This document shows, one piece after another, positions 1 through 9,881 of a stretch of DNA of 64,000 nucleotides. The position numbers were made by a program, and so were the translations under genes. Origin of the DNA: Steinernema hermaphroditum (lineage: Eukaryota; Nematoda; Chromadorea; Rhabditida; Steinernematidae); contig CM059622.1 of assembly GCA_030435675.1 (NCBI GenBank), forward strand, positions 13,826,001 to 13,890,000, read 5' to 3'. Under the pieces are notes generated by a model. The model worked only from the letters and a program-made list of their open reading frames with translations, was not told the DNA's origin and ran no database searches. Positions within the stretch are counted from its first letter, which is position 1; each line of letters starts with the position of its first letter.

Positions 1-590
1 TCCAGTTGTGCACAGCGCACTTTCACGTCCAATATGAGTCGACGAGAAGCATGTTACGAAAGTATGTTATGAAAATCCCCGCAACCCCAAAAGTTACGAG
101 TACTATTCAAGTTGACTGTTTGGAGTCGGGATCGATTTTTCGTTTTTCCGGGAAACGGAATAAGTCAATTTTTGAACCCTAGTGTGATCATACATATCAT
201 AATTACGAAGTGCCGAGTTAATACGTCAATAAGTTAAAGAGTTATTACATTTACATTTACTCTTGAATCAATGACATTCGTCATGCAAGATATCTCATAA
301 TGCTCAAAGGAGAACCGTATATCACCGTAGTAGCTGCTGATCTTCTTTCTTCGGCACAGAGCGCGGCGTCCGAATTGAAGACAGCTATCCCATCAGTGTG
401 CGCGGGCTTCGAAGCGACAAAGAGGCTGTATGCAGAAGATGCGCGGTGGTGGAGCATAACAGGCGACGTGGAATCCCGTCTTCGGTGCGGTTGACGGAGC
501 AGACTTCGGAGTTGGGGCGATTCTTCAGCTTGAGTGGGCGGCGCAGGTGGTCGGGCGATGCTGACGGTCTTCTTGGCGAGATATAATTTG
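1..590. other. Intergenic, no supported gene
   Basis: I see no convincing coding exon, RNA gene or transposon end in this stretch. Overlapping short open frames on both strands between about 300 and 590 lack splice sites, promoter elements or recognisable motifs. Confidence 0.5.
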
Positions 591-595
591 GCTTA

Positions 596-735
596 CGTTC
601 CACGCCAGCCACGACGGATTGGGACGGGGCGATCATTGTGCCAACAACGACGGCCGAGAACGACCGCTTACTCAACTCATTCCGCTCAGGCAGCCTCAGA
701 GAGAGCGAGTGGACGACCCGACCGATCGCTGAACA
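596..735 (+). repeat. Dispersed GC-rich module, copy 1
   Basis: This segment recurs, diverged, at about 17640-17850 and in reverse at 19140-19275; related tails occur at 1065-1135 and 5225-5300. Shared words include 'gacggggcgatca', 'gtgccaaca' and 'cagagagagcga'. No coding function is evident. It is most simply a decayed mobile-element fragment of unknown class. Confidence 0.5.
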
Positions 736-1064
736 CAAATGAAAGACCGAAGAGTTATTAACGCTCACTAATCCTTGCCTCATCTATTTCACGTGAGGTA
801 ATGTTCTTGTTATTCTAATGCGGTTTTGCTTTCCCGACTGCTATTCTATCAGCTATCCTATCATCAAAAAAGGCTGCAATACTCTATACACTTCAATTAT
901 TCGGTGAGTTACATTATATTTGGATTGAATTATTTGTGTTGTTCGTGATTCTGAATGTCCCTTATTGATTTTTCATCGGTTATACTGTATGGAATTGAGT
1001 TCCGCAACGTTGTGCAGTCTACTATCAGCTCATCGGACCGTGATGGCACTATCAACAACGAAGG

Positions 1065-1135
1065 AAACGCCTTCACAACTTCACAACTCAGAGAGCGACC
1101 GGAGGGACCGACCGCTCGCCACCGTGACACGAGTG
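1065..1135 (+). repeat. Dispersed GC-rich module, copy 2 (partial)
   Basis: The stretch containing 'cagagagcgaccgg' followed by 'gaccgaccgctcgccacc' and 'gacacgag' is nearly repeated at 5250-5300 and, more diverged, at 17805-17850. A TATA-like 'cataaaagg' follows at about 1215, just before the candidate peptide gene. Confidence 0.5.
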
Positions 1136-1652
1136 AGAGTCCATGGAAACGCCTTAAATTTTCAAAAAGGACGCCTTCGCGCCGCGCCGCAGGGCAAGAG
1201 CGCGGGTTTTAGACGCATAAAAGGCGCTTCGTTTTGCCAGTTTACCGACTCGAGACTGTGTGTTCGACATCGTCTATTACTACTGCCGCCGTTCAACGAC
1301 GATGCGTCACCGTATCGTTTCCTCGTCTACTTCCAAGTCTGTGCAGCCGCAAACAATGCATCGCAATCGACGTCTCCGCTTGATGAAGACCAGGCGCGGA
1401 GCAACCCCGACTGGCTCGGCTTGTCTTCCGCGGCGCTCGCTTCACTCCCATTGCCGACGTCGAACGGCGATGTTCTACAAACTCGCTTCAGCTTCCGGCT
1501 GCGTGCAGTCTGGAGAAAATCTTCGCGATCGGCGCACTCAGCGAGCCTCGCCCATGACTACGCCGTTCGCTGACATCAACCATACGCGCCACCGTCAAAC
1601 GATGATCCGTATACGTCCGGTGTCGCGGTTGCGATCACTTGTGAACAATGCC

Positions 1653-2042
1653 ATGAATTGCGTACTGTTGCTGATTGCACTGGTTAACGCTCAAGGCGAG
1701 CCGGAACTGATGGACTGCGACGACTCCGCTGATCCGACTGAAGAAATGGACTGGGCTCCTGTCGTTAACCAAAGGATCACAACTCCACTTCCGCGGAGAT
1801 CGCTTCACTCCCATTGCCACCGTCGAACGTTGATCCACAGACGTCTGGTGTCGCAGTTGCGATCACTTGTGAACAACTGGGCCTCCATCCAACAACCATC
1901 CGCTGATCCGACTGAAGAAATGGACTGGGATCCTGTCGTGGAGCAGACGAACAACGATTCCACGGACGACGGCTACCATTCGGACCCCGAGTCCGACGAT
2001 ACAAATCGGACTGGACGTCTGCCCTTCAGCGTCGTTCACTAA
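1653..2042 (+). CDS. Candidate secreted acidic repeat peptide precursor
   Basis: I do not recognise a family. From this ATG the frame gives 129 residues beginning MNCVLLLIALVNAQG, a good short secretory signal sequence. Two copies of SADPTEEMDW(A/D)PVV follow, separated by a basic segment with RRSLHSHCHRRT and a Ser/Asp-rich tail. The basic segment and the SLVNN words are also repeated upstream in the same frame (1420-1650), so an internal tandem duplication has occurred. The frame stays open upstream to 1260, but only the later start produces a signal peptide. A TATA-like box at about 1215 and a polyadenylation-like 'ttaaata' near 2110 fit a short intronless transcript. Against it: the DNA is next to dispersed repeats and may be repeat-derived. 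Confidence 0.4.
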   Translation: MNCVLLLIALVNAQGEPELMDCDDSADPTEEMDWAPVVNQRITTPLPRRSLHSHCHRRTLIHRRLVSQLRSLVNNWASIQQPSADPTEEMDWDPVVEQTNNDSTDDGYHSDPESDDTNRTGRLPFSVVH

Positions 2043-2044
2043 TA

Positions 2045-3320
2045 GAGCTTGTGTACATTGTTTGTAATTTGTTATTTATGTTGTTGTTTTGTTTTATGTA
2101 AATTGTTTATTAAATATAGTGGCGGAATGGGATCTAACATAGCATGCAGGGCACCCATAATGATCATCAGACTGTGAGGGACGGGGCATCACTAAAGGGG
2201 AGTTTAAGAACTGAAGGAAAACACAACTAAATGGATTGCAGACTCACTGTGTTTGTAAATCCAACACATCTAAGAAGCTCAACTGCATTGAAATCATACT
2301 GTAATTTTGAATTTCACAGTCATCACTAAATTCAAATTTTTCCCCGCGTTTTTCTGTCACATATCGTCGCAGGACCACTGTTAAACCTCTTTCAGTCCGA
2401 AAACATACCCGTTTGGTTTACAGAAATCAGAACTCGATTCCTAGATCGATAAGCCAAACCTGAATGTTATATTGCATGCAAAACATGGTGTGACTCGCTT
2501 CGCCTACATTCATTAGATACGCAGATACCTTCTACATATGGAAAGTGGTTCATTTGTATGAGATCATCTGGTGAGGTTCGAATCAAACTCCACCTGTCGG
2601 GGCTCCTCCCCGGCGCTCCCGCGCTTGCAGAGGCTGCCAATAAAATGGCGCCGCTGACTGCTCACAGGGTGAGTTGTTGCAACCAGCTTGCCGGTCTCCG
2701 CGGGTCAGCGCCTCGGCGCCTCTCGCCGGTCTTCCGTTAGTCTCCTCTGCCACCCACCGCCGCCTCCCCCTATTGTCTATCCTCTCCTATCTGAATACTA
2801 TCCATACTCATAGCAATAAAGATGGACGTTGATCAGAGCTAACATGGGGTAACCACACATGCCCATGAGCGGCGAACTCGGGCCCCACGGTCACGACACA
2901 TCCATTTATGGAATAGGCGGGATCGTGACTACGGTAACTTTGTGAGAGGAACAACAGGTTTGCGCGCCACAGAACCGCCCAATCGTTTCTTCGAGTTCGA
3001 GTTTCTTTCCTATTTCATATATCTTTACAAGCATGTATCGTTGTTAAACTCGAACTCGGGACTTTTTTAAGCGAAATACAAATGAGATTAACTATGGATT
3101 CCAACAAGCATCATTGACGTCATTCCGTCAATGTCATATCATCACAGTCACAAGCTCACCAGCAGACACATAACAATTCTCCATTCTCAGATCTGTTTAT
3201 TACATGCATCGACAAATTACTCTGAATGAGAGTAAAATAGCTGAACATCTGTATATGCCGATGCTTTCTTTCTTTGTGTGTTTTCGTGTCTCTCTTTCGA
3301 TCTTTCTCATTGTCTTGTCG
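2045..3320. other. Intergenic, no supported gene
   Basis: A GC-rich patch lies at 2590-2770, followed by ordinary AT-rich DNA. I found no coding exon, tRNA or clear transposon end. Confidence 0.45.
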
Positions 3321-3323
3321 CTA

Positions 3324-3376
3324 AAAATCGCTAAAAGATCACCAAAAAAATCGGGCAAATACGCATACTTAACCGC
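3324..3376 (+). repeat. Left piece of dispersed repeat R1, copy 1
   Basis: These bases ('aatcgctaaaagatcacc' onward) match the left end of the intact copy at 13019-13070. In this copy the match breaks off at 'cttaaccgcg' and resumes about 720 bp later at 4100, so the element is interrupted. Confidence 0.7.
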
Positions 3377-4099
3377 GTAAATGCTCTAAATGAAAGTTAC
3401 GTTCAAACTACTATAGCGAAATTTGCTAAGGCAGCGACAACTGTTTGTGTGGTCGAACTGCATAGTGTCTTGGTTGCCGTTCTCCGGATCCTGGTTCGAC
3501 ACCCATCCATTCTTTTTTAGATACACCATGTAACGACTTGCCAACGACAGTCGTTTCTGAAGCGTGGAAATCCACTCTATATGTTTGAATTAGTGCACGT
3601 TTGCAAAGTAATGTGCCGTCTGTGCTTATATTTAAACATGTATGTAAAATTCCCGTTGTTTACAATAAATCAGTTACCACGGATGACTCAGCGGTAGCAA
3701 CACTTCATTTCGCGTCCTGAAACCACAAAAGGTGAGATTTGGGTTGCCAGTTCCGATGCTTGCAAAGGGTTTTCCGAAGTTAAATTTGACACAAAGCAAG
3801 AACCAGTGATGATGAACAGTAAGAAATATAGCAATGTACAGTTGTGCAAAAAAAAAGGAAAATAGAAAAATATCAGTTGGAATGCTTCCCCTGTAAGTGC
3901 ATAAAGAACGCGACTAACTGCGTCGCACACACATGAATTAAAAGGACAATCATCCAAAAATGTTATCTGGTAACATTTACATCCGCATATTAAAAGAAGC
4001 AAGGATGAAAACTAACATTTGAGAATAGAAAAGCGCAGGTCTTAGAAATAAGTAAATCGACATAAAAGGTGCCGCCGGTCCCAGCGTGGAAGGATTACG
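3377..4099. repeat. Insertion splitting repeat R1 copy 1
   Basis: By comparison with the contiguous copy at 13 kb, about 720 bp lie between the two matching parts of R1 here. The segment has no transposase-like frame and no clear terminal inverted repeats or target duplication. It could be an insertion in this copy or a deletion in the other. Confidence 0.5.
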
Positions 4100-4780
4100 G
4101 TAGACAACGAGTTTGGCTGTAACAGCGCGCAAGGACTTGACGGCGGCAGTAAAGTATTGATCGATTCTCTCACGGCGGCTGAGAAGTACAGTCGCCGTGG
4201 CTGAACACCGCCCATGGAAATTTACAAGAAAACCAAGCACGTAATGAAGGTGGCAAAAGAAAACGCAAACTTGCGAACAGATTGAGCTTGAGTTTTCCCA
4301 AAAAAACCAAAGAGTGAAATTTTTCAGTGCGTTTTCAAAAGCGAAGCGTCTCGACAAGAACGCCATGATCCTTGAAGCAATAATCGAGAATCGCCGAGAA
4401 AATCTTAAGTGGAGGTGTAGATTGTAGTTAGTGACAGTTCAGACGGCGCACTGTGAGAATTACATATGTATTTTGTTTGGAGCTACGCGCACTACGTCAA
4501 ATATAAGCATTTTTTCCAAACCCTCTTTTTTCCTCGGTCGATTGGGGATTCCAGGCATCCAGCCTTTCGTATCTGCGATCGTCGATCATAAGAGAACCAG
4601 TCAAAAAATAACATACTGTTCGAAGAGAATCACGCAAATTGCAGAAGGTCCGATGAGATCAGCTTTCCGAAGTATTTCGAAATTACGCAAGGGTCGGGTG
4701 TCACGTGGGGTGAACGATGAATAAGTCAAACATTCTTCATGTCTTTTTCAAAAAGGCGTAAGCTGTGACCTCACAATCTT
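4100..4780 (+). repeat. Dispersed repeat R1, copy 1 (main part)
   Basis: About 680 bp are repeated in the same orientation at 13075-13765 with high identity, including 'gtagacaacgagtttggct' at the left and 'gacctcacaatcttc' at the right. Short open frames in it carry stops in one or the other copy, so I see no conserved protein. The unit behaves as a dispersed non-coding repeat or a dead element. Confidence 0.75.
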
Positions 4781-5104
4781 CTTTACTTACTTACTTTACT
4801 TTATTTCCCGAATCAAAGGCTTTGCGCCTTGCAGGACACCGAAAAATAGACAAACAGAGGATGTCTCATTGCTGCAGGCTTCATCCCTGGCGTAGCGGTG
4901 GTGTCGAACCGGTCTTAGACGGCGCGCTTCACGGGGCATCTGGGAATCGGCGAAACTTCGGGAATGGCGACGGAACATCTTCTTCGCGGGCGTTTGCGGC
5001 ACAGCGGACGCTTCTGAGCTCGCATCTGCTTCGGAGAGACGAGCCCGTGGTCCGGGAGTTGCGTCTTCGCTGGTGGTGGCATCCTCAGAGCGTCGGCGAC
5101 CTTC

Positions 5105-5310
5105 GGGATGACATCTCGCGCTGCCGGATTCCTGGCGTCGGACATCTTGTTTGTCAGCGGTGGTGGGACTACGGCTTCCGGGTGTCCCAATTCCCTCTGG
5201 AAGCCGGAAAACTCACAACTGCCACAGGGTTTACCATCAGACCAACCGGACACTCGGAGAGCGACCGGGGGGACCGACCGCTCGCCACCGCGACACGAGT
5301 CGAGTCGAGT
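5105..5310 (+). repeat. Dispersed GC-rich module, copy 3
   Basis: The left part ('ccggattcctggcgtcggac' followed by 'atcttgtttgtcagcggtgg') is shared with 17475-17600. The right part ('gagagcgaccgg', 'accgctcgccaccg') is shared with 1065-1135. It ends in a (gagtc)n run at 5290-5310, which resembles the GAGTC-rich hairpin at 7801-7904. Confidence 0.55.
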
Positions 5311-5370
5311 CGAGTCGCGCTTAAGAACTAGTGTTTTTTAACAATGAAAAGTGAAAATACAAATCGTAAC

Positions 5371-7673
5371 CTAAGATGAATCATCAGAAGAGTGTTCCAA
5401 ACTACTGTCTTCCTCTTCTTCTGGGTCAGGGATGTTGGAACGGTTCTTGACCAGCTGCTTAACCATCAGAAGCTTCTCAGCCTTGCTAGTAGATAGTCTG
5501 GAGCGGAGTTTGTTGGAAAAAAGAAGACTCGCTTGTGAAAAAGCTCGTTCGGAGTCTACGCTAGACGCTTGGGCAGCAAATAGCTTCCGGGCGAGTTCGG
5601 CGAGGTTCGGAAAGTTCATGTGACGCATCCTCCACCACAAAAAGGCGTCTTCATGTGCGAAGTTGCCCAACTTTGGGAGATCGAGCTTGGTCGATTCCTC
5701 AAAGCGTTGTAACTGATCCTAAATAGGGATTATGGAACTTATTTGTGAGTCACTGTATTACTTGTATGGTACGTTCTTGTTGCGATAAGACAGCCGGCTG
5801 GATCGCGTCAGTTTCACTGTCGGAATCGTCATCAAACCAATTTGTCTTCTCGGTCGGAGATAGTGGTGTGCTCGTTGGACTCTGATTCATTGTGTCATCG
5901 ACAAAACCTTCGTCACAGTCGAGGATCTCTGTCGGCCCTGGCAGCTGCGTAATCAAGTAGGTTTGCAGTCGGACTTCGATTGCAGCCCAGTGATCCTTAG
6001 CAAACACTTGCTTTTTCCTAAAGCCATACTTATTGTATTGGAACAGCTTGAATACCACTTACTTATGAAATCGTGGGTCCAAAAAAGTAGCAAACTCGAT
6101 CGTCTGGACTCCTTCGTACTGCTCGAAGCGAGTTGTACACTCCAGTGTCAGCGCGTTCATGAAATCACGCAGCGACTCTGGGTCTCCATCGCTAGGGAGT
6201 TTGTAACTCTCGCAGAATTGGTGGATCTTTCTGCAGAAGTAGGGGATAGTACCAACGTGTGCATGCTTCGATGAGGCCTAAAATCCAGATAATACATCCA
6301 TAATGCAGTGGTCTCAGATCATACAGCATTAGTCATATCCAGGAATGGCTCCAGAATAAGTTCCAAATGATGCAGTTGTTTGAAATCGATTTGAGAGAGC
6401 TTCGTAATGGCATCGATTTGTGGCGTTTTCGAGGTTGTTCTTTTGGCGAAGATGTATAAGTCTTCCTCTTTTTGTCGAACAGACCTGATGGCCTCCAGGA
6501 TCGAGTTCCATCTCGTTTTACAGTGCTGTAACACAAATGGAAGATGATATATTACATCCGTACTCGGACTTACGCCCTTTAGTTTGTTTGAGTCTGAACC
6601 ACGCTCCTTTCCTATGTTCGACAATGTTTTGTGCTTTCCATTGCTTCTTCGGAAGGAGGAAACGACATCAAGCGCTTTGTTGACGACTGTCTGCACACTG
6701 GGTGTGTTCTTTATGGCAGATGTCACCACAAGATGCAGACAATGGCAGAAACAGTGGATCCTTAAAGATTAGTTGATAAAAATATAAGTTACATTGATCA
6801 CCTACGATTCAATATTTAAGTGACCACCCATAGATTTCATGTTGGCAGCCCCATCACGCGTGAGGCAAACGATCTGATTGTTCTTGATATCCAACTTCGA
6901 AAGACGATCAGTGACCATCTCTGCCAGATTTGCTCCTGTGTGCTTCTGGTCAGCACATGGAATCAAGGCCGTAATCTCGTTGGTTAGGCAGAAGTCAGTG
7001 CGGACTGTAGTGGCAGTAATTCTGAAGTGTCTGATGATCTACAGGTAACATATCGGAGAAACATACGACATCAACGAGTGCTCATCCTTAGTATACGTAT
7101 CCGATGTGATTCCTATCATCTTCTGGGCGAACAGGTGCGATAGGCGCTCCTTTCCACGGTAGTACTGCTTGTCGAGAATCGTTCCCAACAGTTGCTTCCT
7201 CGATGGAATCTGGAATAGGCAATTGTATGCGATAAAGCACAATGGGAGTTCAGACATACCTCTACATCGCGAGCGTTGAACCGTATCAGTTCTTCAAATG
7301 ATTGTAGTTCAACAATCGACGCGCTCAGGTTGCCTTCTGCGACAAAGTTCAACAGCAGTTTGTTGAACTTATCGTTCTGCTGTCGCTTGAATCCATCGCT
7401 GAAGTACGGGATCTCCGTTTGCTTCATCCTCTTCGGCTGCGGAGAGCTCGCCTCGGGTTGAGTAGTCGACGTGTCGAGCAGCTTCTTCTCGTCTTCAACC
7501 GCTTTCTTCCTCCCTGCCTGCAGTTCACGTGGATGGTGATTCTTGAGGTGTCGCAACAAGTTGGTGGTCGGGTTGTTCGCGCAGACGTCGTACGTCCTCG
7601 AGCAGTGCCGACACTTGTTCTTTTTCTTTCCGAGCTGCTCGAAATGATCCCACACACAACTTCGTTGGTTCAT
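5371..7673 (-). CDS. hAT-superfamily transposase with BED zinc finger
   Basis: The exons read in order down the minus strand. The first (7673 to about 7261) holds a BED-type zinc finger, with CRHC then HLKNHH in the first 50 residues. Next come HFRITATTVRTDF and HTGANLAEM, then TRDGAANM (about 7210-6830). After that come the CFCHCLHLVV helix and CKTRWNS (6770-6330), then TFLDPRFHK (to about 6060). The last exon carries the hAT dimerisation region with SSVDSERAFSQASLLF and ends at 5371. Introns are short with GT-AG ends, and I found no stop or frameshift in the joins I checked. This enzyme would cut and paste its element through a DDE-type RNase H fold split by a helical insertion. Element ends are uncertain: GAGTC-rich DNA lies on both sides (5290-5310, 7801-7904). 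Confidence 0.85.
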
Positions 7674-7800
7674 CGTATCTGAAACAATTCAACTTCCACT
7701 TAGAAGCTATAATTAACGACACGACGATAACGGACGTTCATGCGAAGATGATACAGCGAGCACAAACTACGATCCGACATGTGATCGTGGTAGGAGACTA

Positions 7801-7904
7801 GGGTTGGCACTTCGAGTCGAGTCGGACTTGGCCGAGTCACCGAGTCGAGTCGAGTCGAAAAAGGCGACTCGAACTCGACTCGACTCGACTCGAAGTGCCA
7901 ACCC
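7801..7904. mobile_element. GAGTC-rich hairpin, MITE-like, flanked by TA
   Basis: The two ends are exact inverted complements ('gggttggcacttcgagtcga' and its reverse) and both arms continue as GAGTC/GACTC runs, so the strand folds into a hairpin. The dinucleotide TA lies on both sides. Because 'agggttggca' resembles known hAT termini, this may instead be two fused ends of the neighbouring hAT element. Confidence 0.6.
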
Positions 7905-8314
7905 TATCACAGACGCTTACATCAGGAGGCGTACCACCCGATTGTGTTACAAACAATCGAGGGTATTAAAGGAGTCGCCGTAGCCAGTTGGATCGTTACT
8001 TTCTTCCAGGGCGGTTGCGTTCGCCCCAACTCAGCTCTGACCTTTTCGTTTCATTCTCCATCGCTATTACTTACCGCGTGGATTACCGTGTGGATGTGCG
8101 TGCCACTTTAGAGTACTGTTCGATTTCTTCAGCAAATAGTTCTCAGTGAAAACGTCATCGTTAGGAACGGTCTTTTGGAAGTAAAGAGTAGACTTACATG
8201 ATAACACCGCTGTTGGTCACCGTCTAGTTCGATTCCCGCGTTTTCTTTACTGTGTTAATCTACAATATCTACTAATTATCATATTCCAGTGATTACTATC
8301 AACCTTATATTGCC

Positions 8315-9208
8315 ATGTCGATCATAAATTGGAAAAAAGAAATGATGGATCATCTTGCGAAATATGTGGCCAATGAAGGACGAAAATTTCTGTATTGTTT
8401 TATTCCGAACAATCACCTCCGCGCCTACATATACGGAATTTCAAGTAAGCGTTTCGATTCGAAGAGTTGCTAAAGATGTGATTCTTCAGAGTTCGATGAT
8501 TTCCAAGATATCTTCAAGCATATTGACTCACATGAGAAGTTACACGTCAACACCAGAGCTGTGTTTGAGCTGTCTCGTGACCTCCTCAAAGAAGCTTCCC
8601 GTGAAAGATATGCTGCTGAGAACAGCTACGAGTACATCCACCTCGTGGTGATTGTCGGCAACCTCCTGAACAAACGTATCCGATCTGGCTACGGTGCGAT
8701 GGCGGTCATGACGTGCGAAAGAAAGGACATTCGTGAGGAGTTCTTCCACCTGATGAAACTCACTGAGAAAGCCTTCAAGTACAACAGAGCATCCGGAGTG
8801 CCGAACTACACAAGCAAGACACCGGCGGTATCCCATTACCTGCGGTACGGTGCGCAGGCGGGTGGCCTGAAAAACGGCTGCAACAACACCAGTAGGTCGT
8901 CTAAAGAGCAACAATGAGTAACTGAAATACTTTTAGTCCTCACAGTCGAAGAGTACCTTTGTCGTATCGTCCAGATGATGTTCCCCGAAGCTAAACGATA
9001 CAAAATAGCTCCCCAACACGAAAACGAACCTGAAAAATTCGTACAGTACTGGTCCAAATACGAGCCTCTCATCAGGAAAAATGGAACTGAACGCAAATTC
9101 AGCATAAATGGAAACGTACAGCCGGATAACCGTCGGTGGGTGCTGGTCACCAAATTCGTAAACAGACGTTACGAAATTTCATCGTTGCAATTCGAATATT
9201 ACCCATGA
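8315..9208 (+). CDS. Orphan three-exon protein, about 253 residues
   Basis: Three exons (8315-8444, 8490-8891, 8937-9208) join in frame with GT-AG introns of about 45 bp. The product has no signal peptide or membrane segment and is mixed alpha/beta and basic. The middle exon contains YEYIHLVVIVGNLLNKRIR and the end is LQFEYYP. I do not recognise the family. A 'atattccag' acceptor 25 bases before the ATG could take a spliced leader. It sits between two transposons; an element-derived origin is possible but no transposase motif is seen. The start was chosen as the first ATG of the long frame with good codon use. Confidence 0.7.
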
Positions 9209-9297
9209 AACTGCGAATGGTAGTTCAGTAGAAACTGTAAGAATTAGATTAAGAGTCAGATTCATTTGAAAAAGATTTATATTTTGTCATTTTCATA

Positions 9298-9385
9298 TTA
9301 AGTAGATATTACATATCTACTTAATATGTACTTAATTCGATATTACATATGTACTTAAGGTAGATATTACATATCTACTTAAGGA
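9298..9385. repeat. Palindromic tandem repeat
   Basis: The unit 'tagatattacatatctactt' occurs about three times with small changes. Each unit is itself close to palindromic (AGATAT...ATATCT), so the region can form hairpins. It lies between the orphan gene and the Mutator-like element. Confidence 0.75.
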
Positions 9386-9561
9386 GATGGAGATGGGAGA
9401 TCGTCGCATTCAGTAGATATAGCTGATATACCCATTCGGATTAATGAATTGTATCTCCCGAATAATGTAATTGTAAATGTGATTCTTTCCTATGATATTG
9501 ATATTGATGTTGTTACTTAGTTGTGATATAATGTTGTAATCCGATCCGTCTCCCTCTCTTA

Positions 9562-9571
9562 CGCGAAATGT
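9562..9571 (+). repeat. Left target-site duplication of Mutator-like element
   Basis: The ten bases cgcgaaatgt are repeated exactly at 12066-12075, just outside the other inverted repeat. Ten bases is a normal duplication length for this superfamily. Confidence 0.8.
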
Positions 9572-9724
9572 CGTGACAAGACATAAGAGCGCCGGATTTA
9601 AGAGCGCCGAAATAAGCGCGCCGTCATAAGCGCGCCGTCAAAAGCGCGCGGCGTCATAAGCGCGCCGTCAGAAGGGGTGGTTTCGACACGATACGCGTGT
9701 ACAGTATCTGTTCTCGATTCCTTC
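9572..9724 (+). repeat. MULE left terminal inverted repeat
   Basis: It contains about four GCGCGC-centred words related to 'ataagcgcgccgtc' followed by a non-repetitive inner part that matches the right arm in reverse. The arms differ by repeat copy number and some substitutions. Confidence 0.8.
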
Positions 9725-9881
9725 AACTAGGAAGGGAACAATGATTTAGCAAGAACTAACTGTGGTTTATTGATGGCAGTGATTTGCAAGAACGGCTAAG
9801 TAGTCAATAGGCAGATCAAAATAATCGGACTCATATCTGTCAACAATTGACGAGAATAGTTGTGCCGCTGGTGACGCTGTT

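Noticed and set aside
2800..3000. Possible spliced-leader or snRNA gene in a GC-rich stretch
   Set aside because: No leader sequence, Sm site or known RNA motif could be found.
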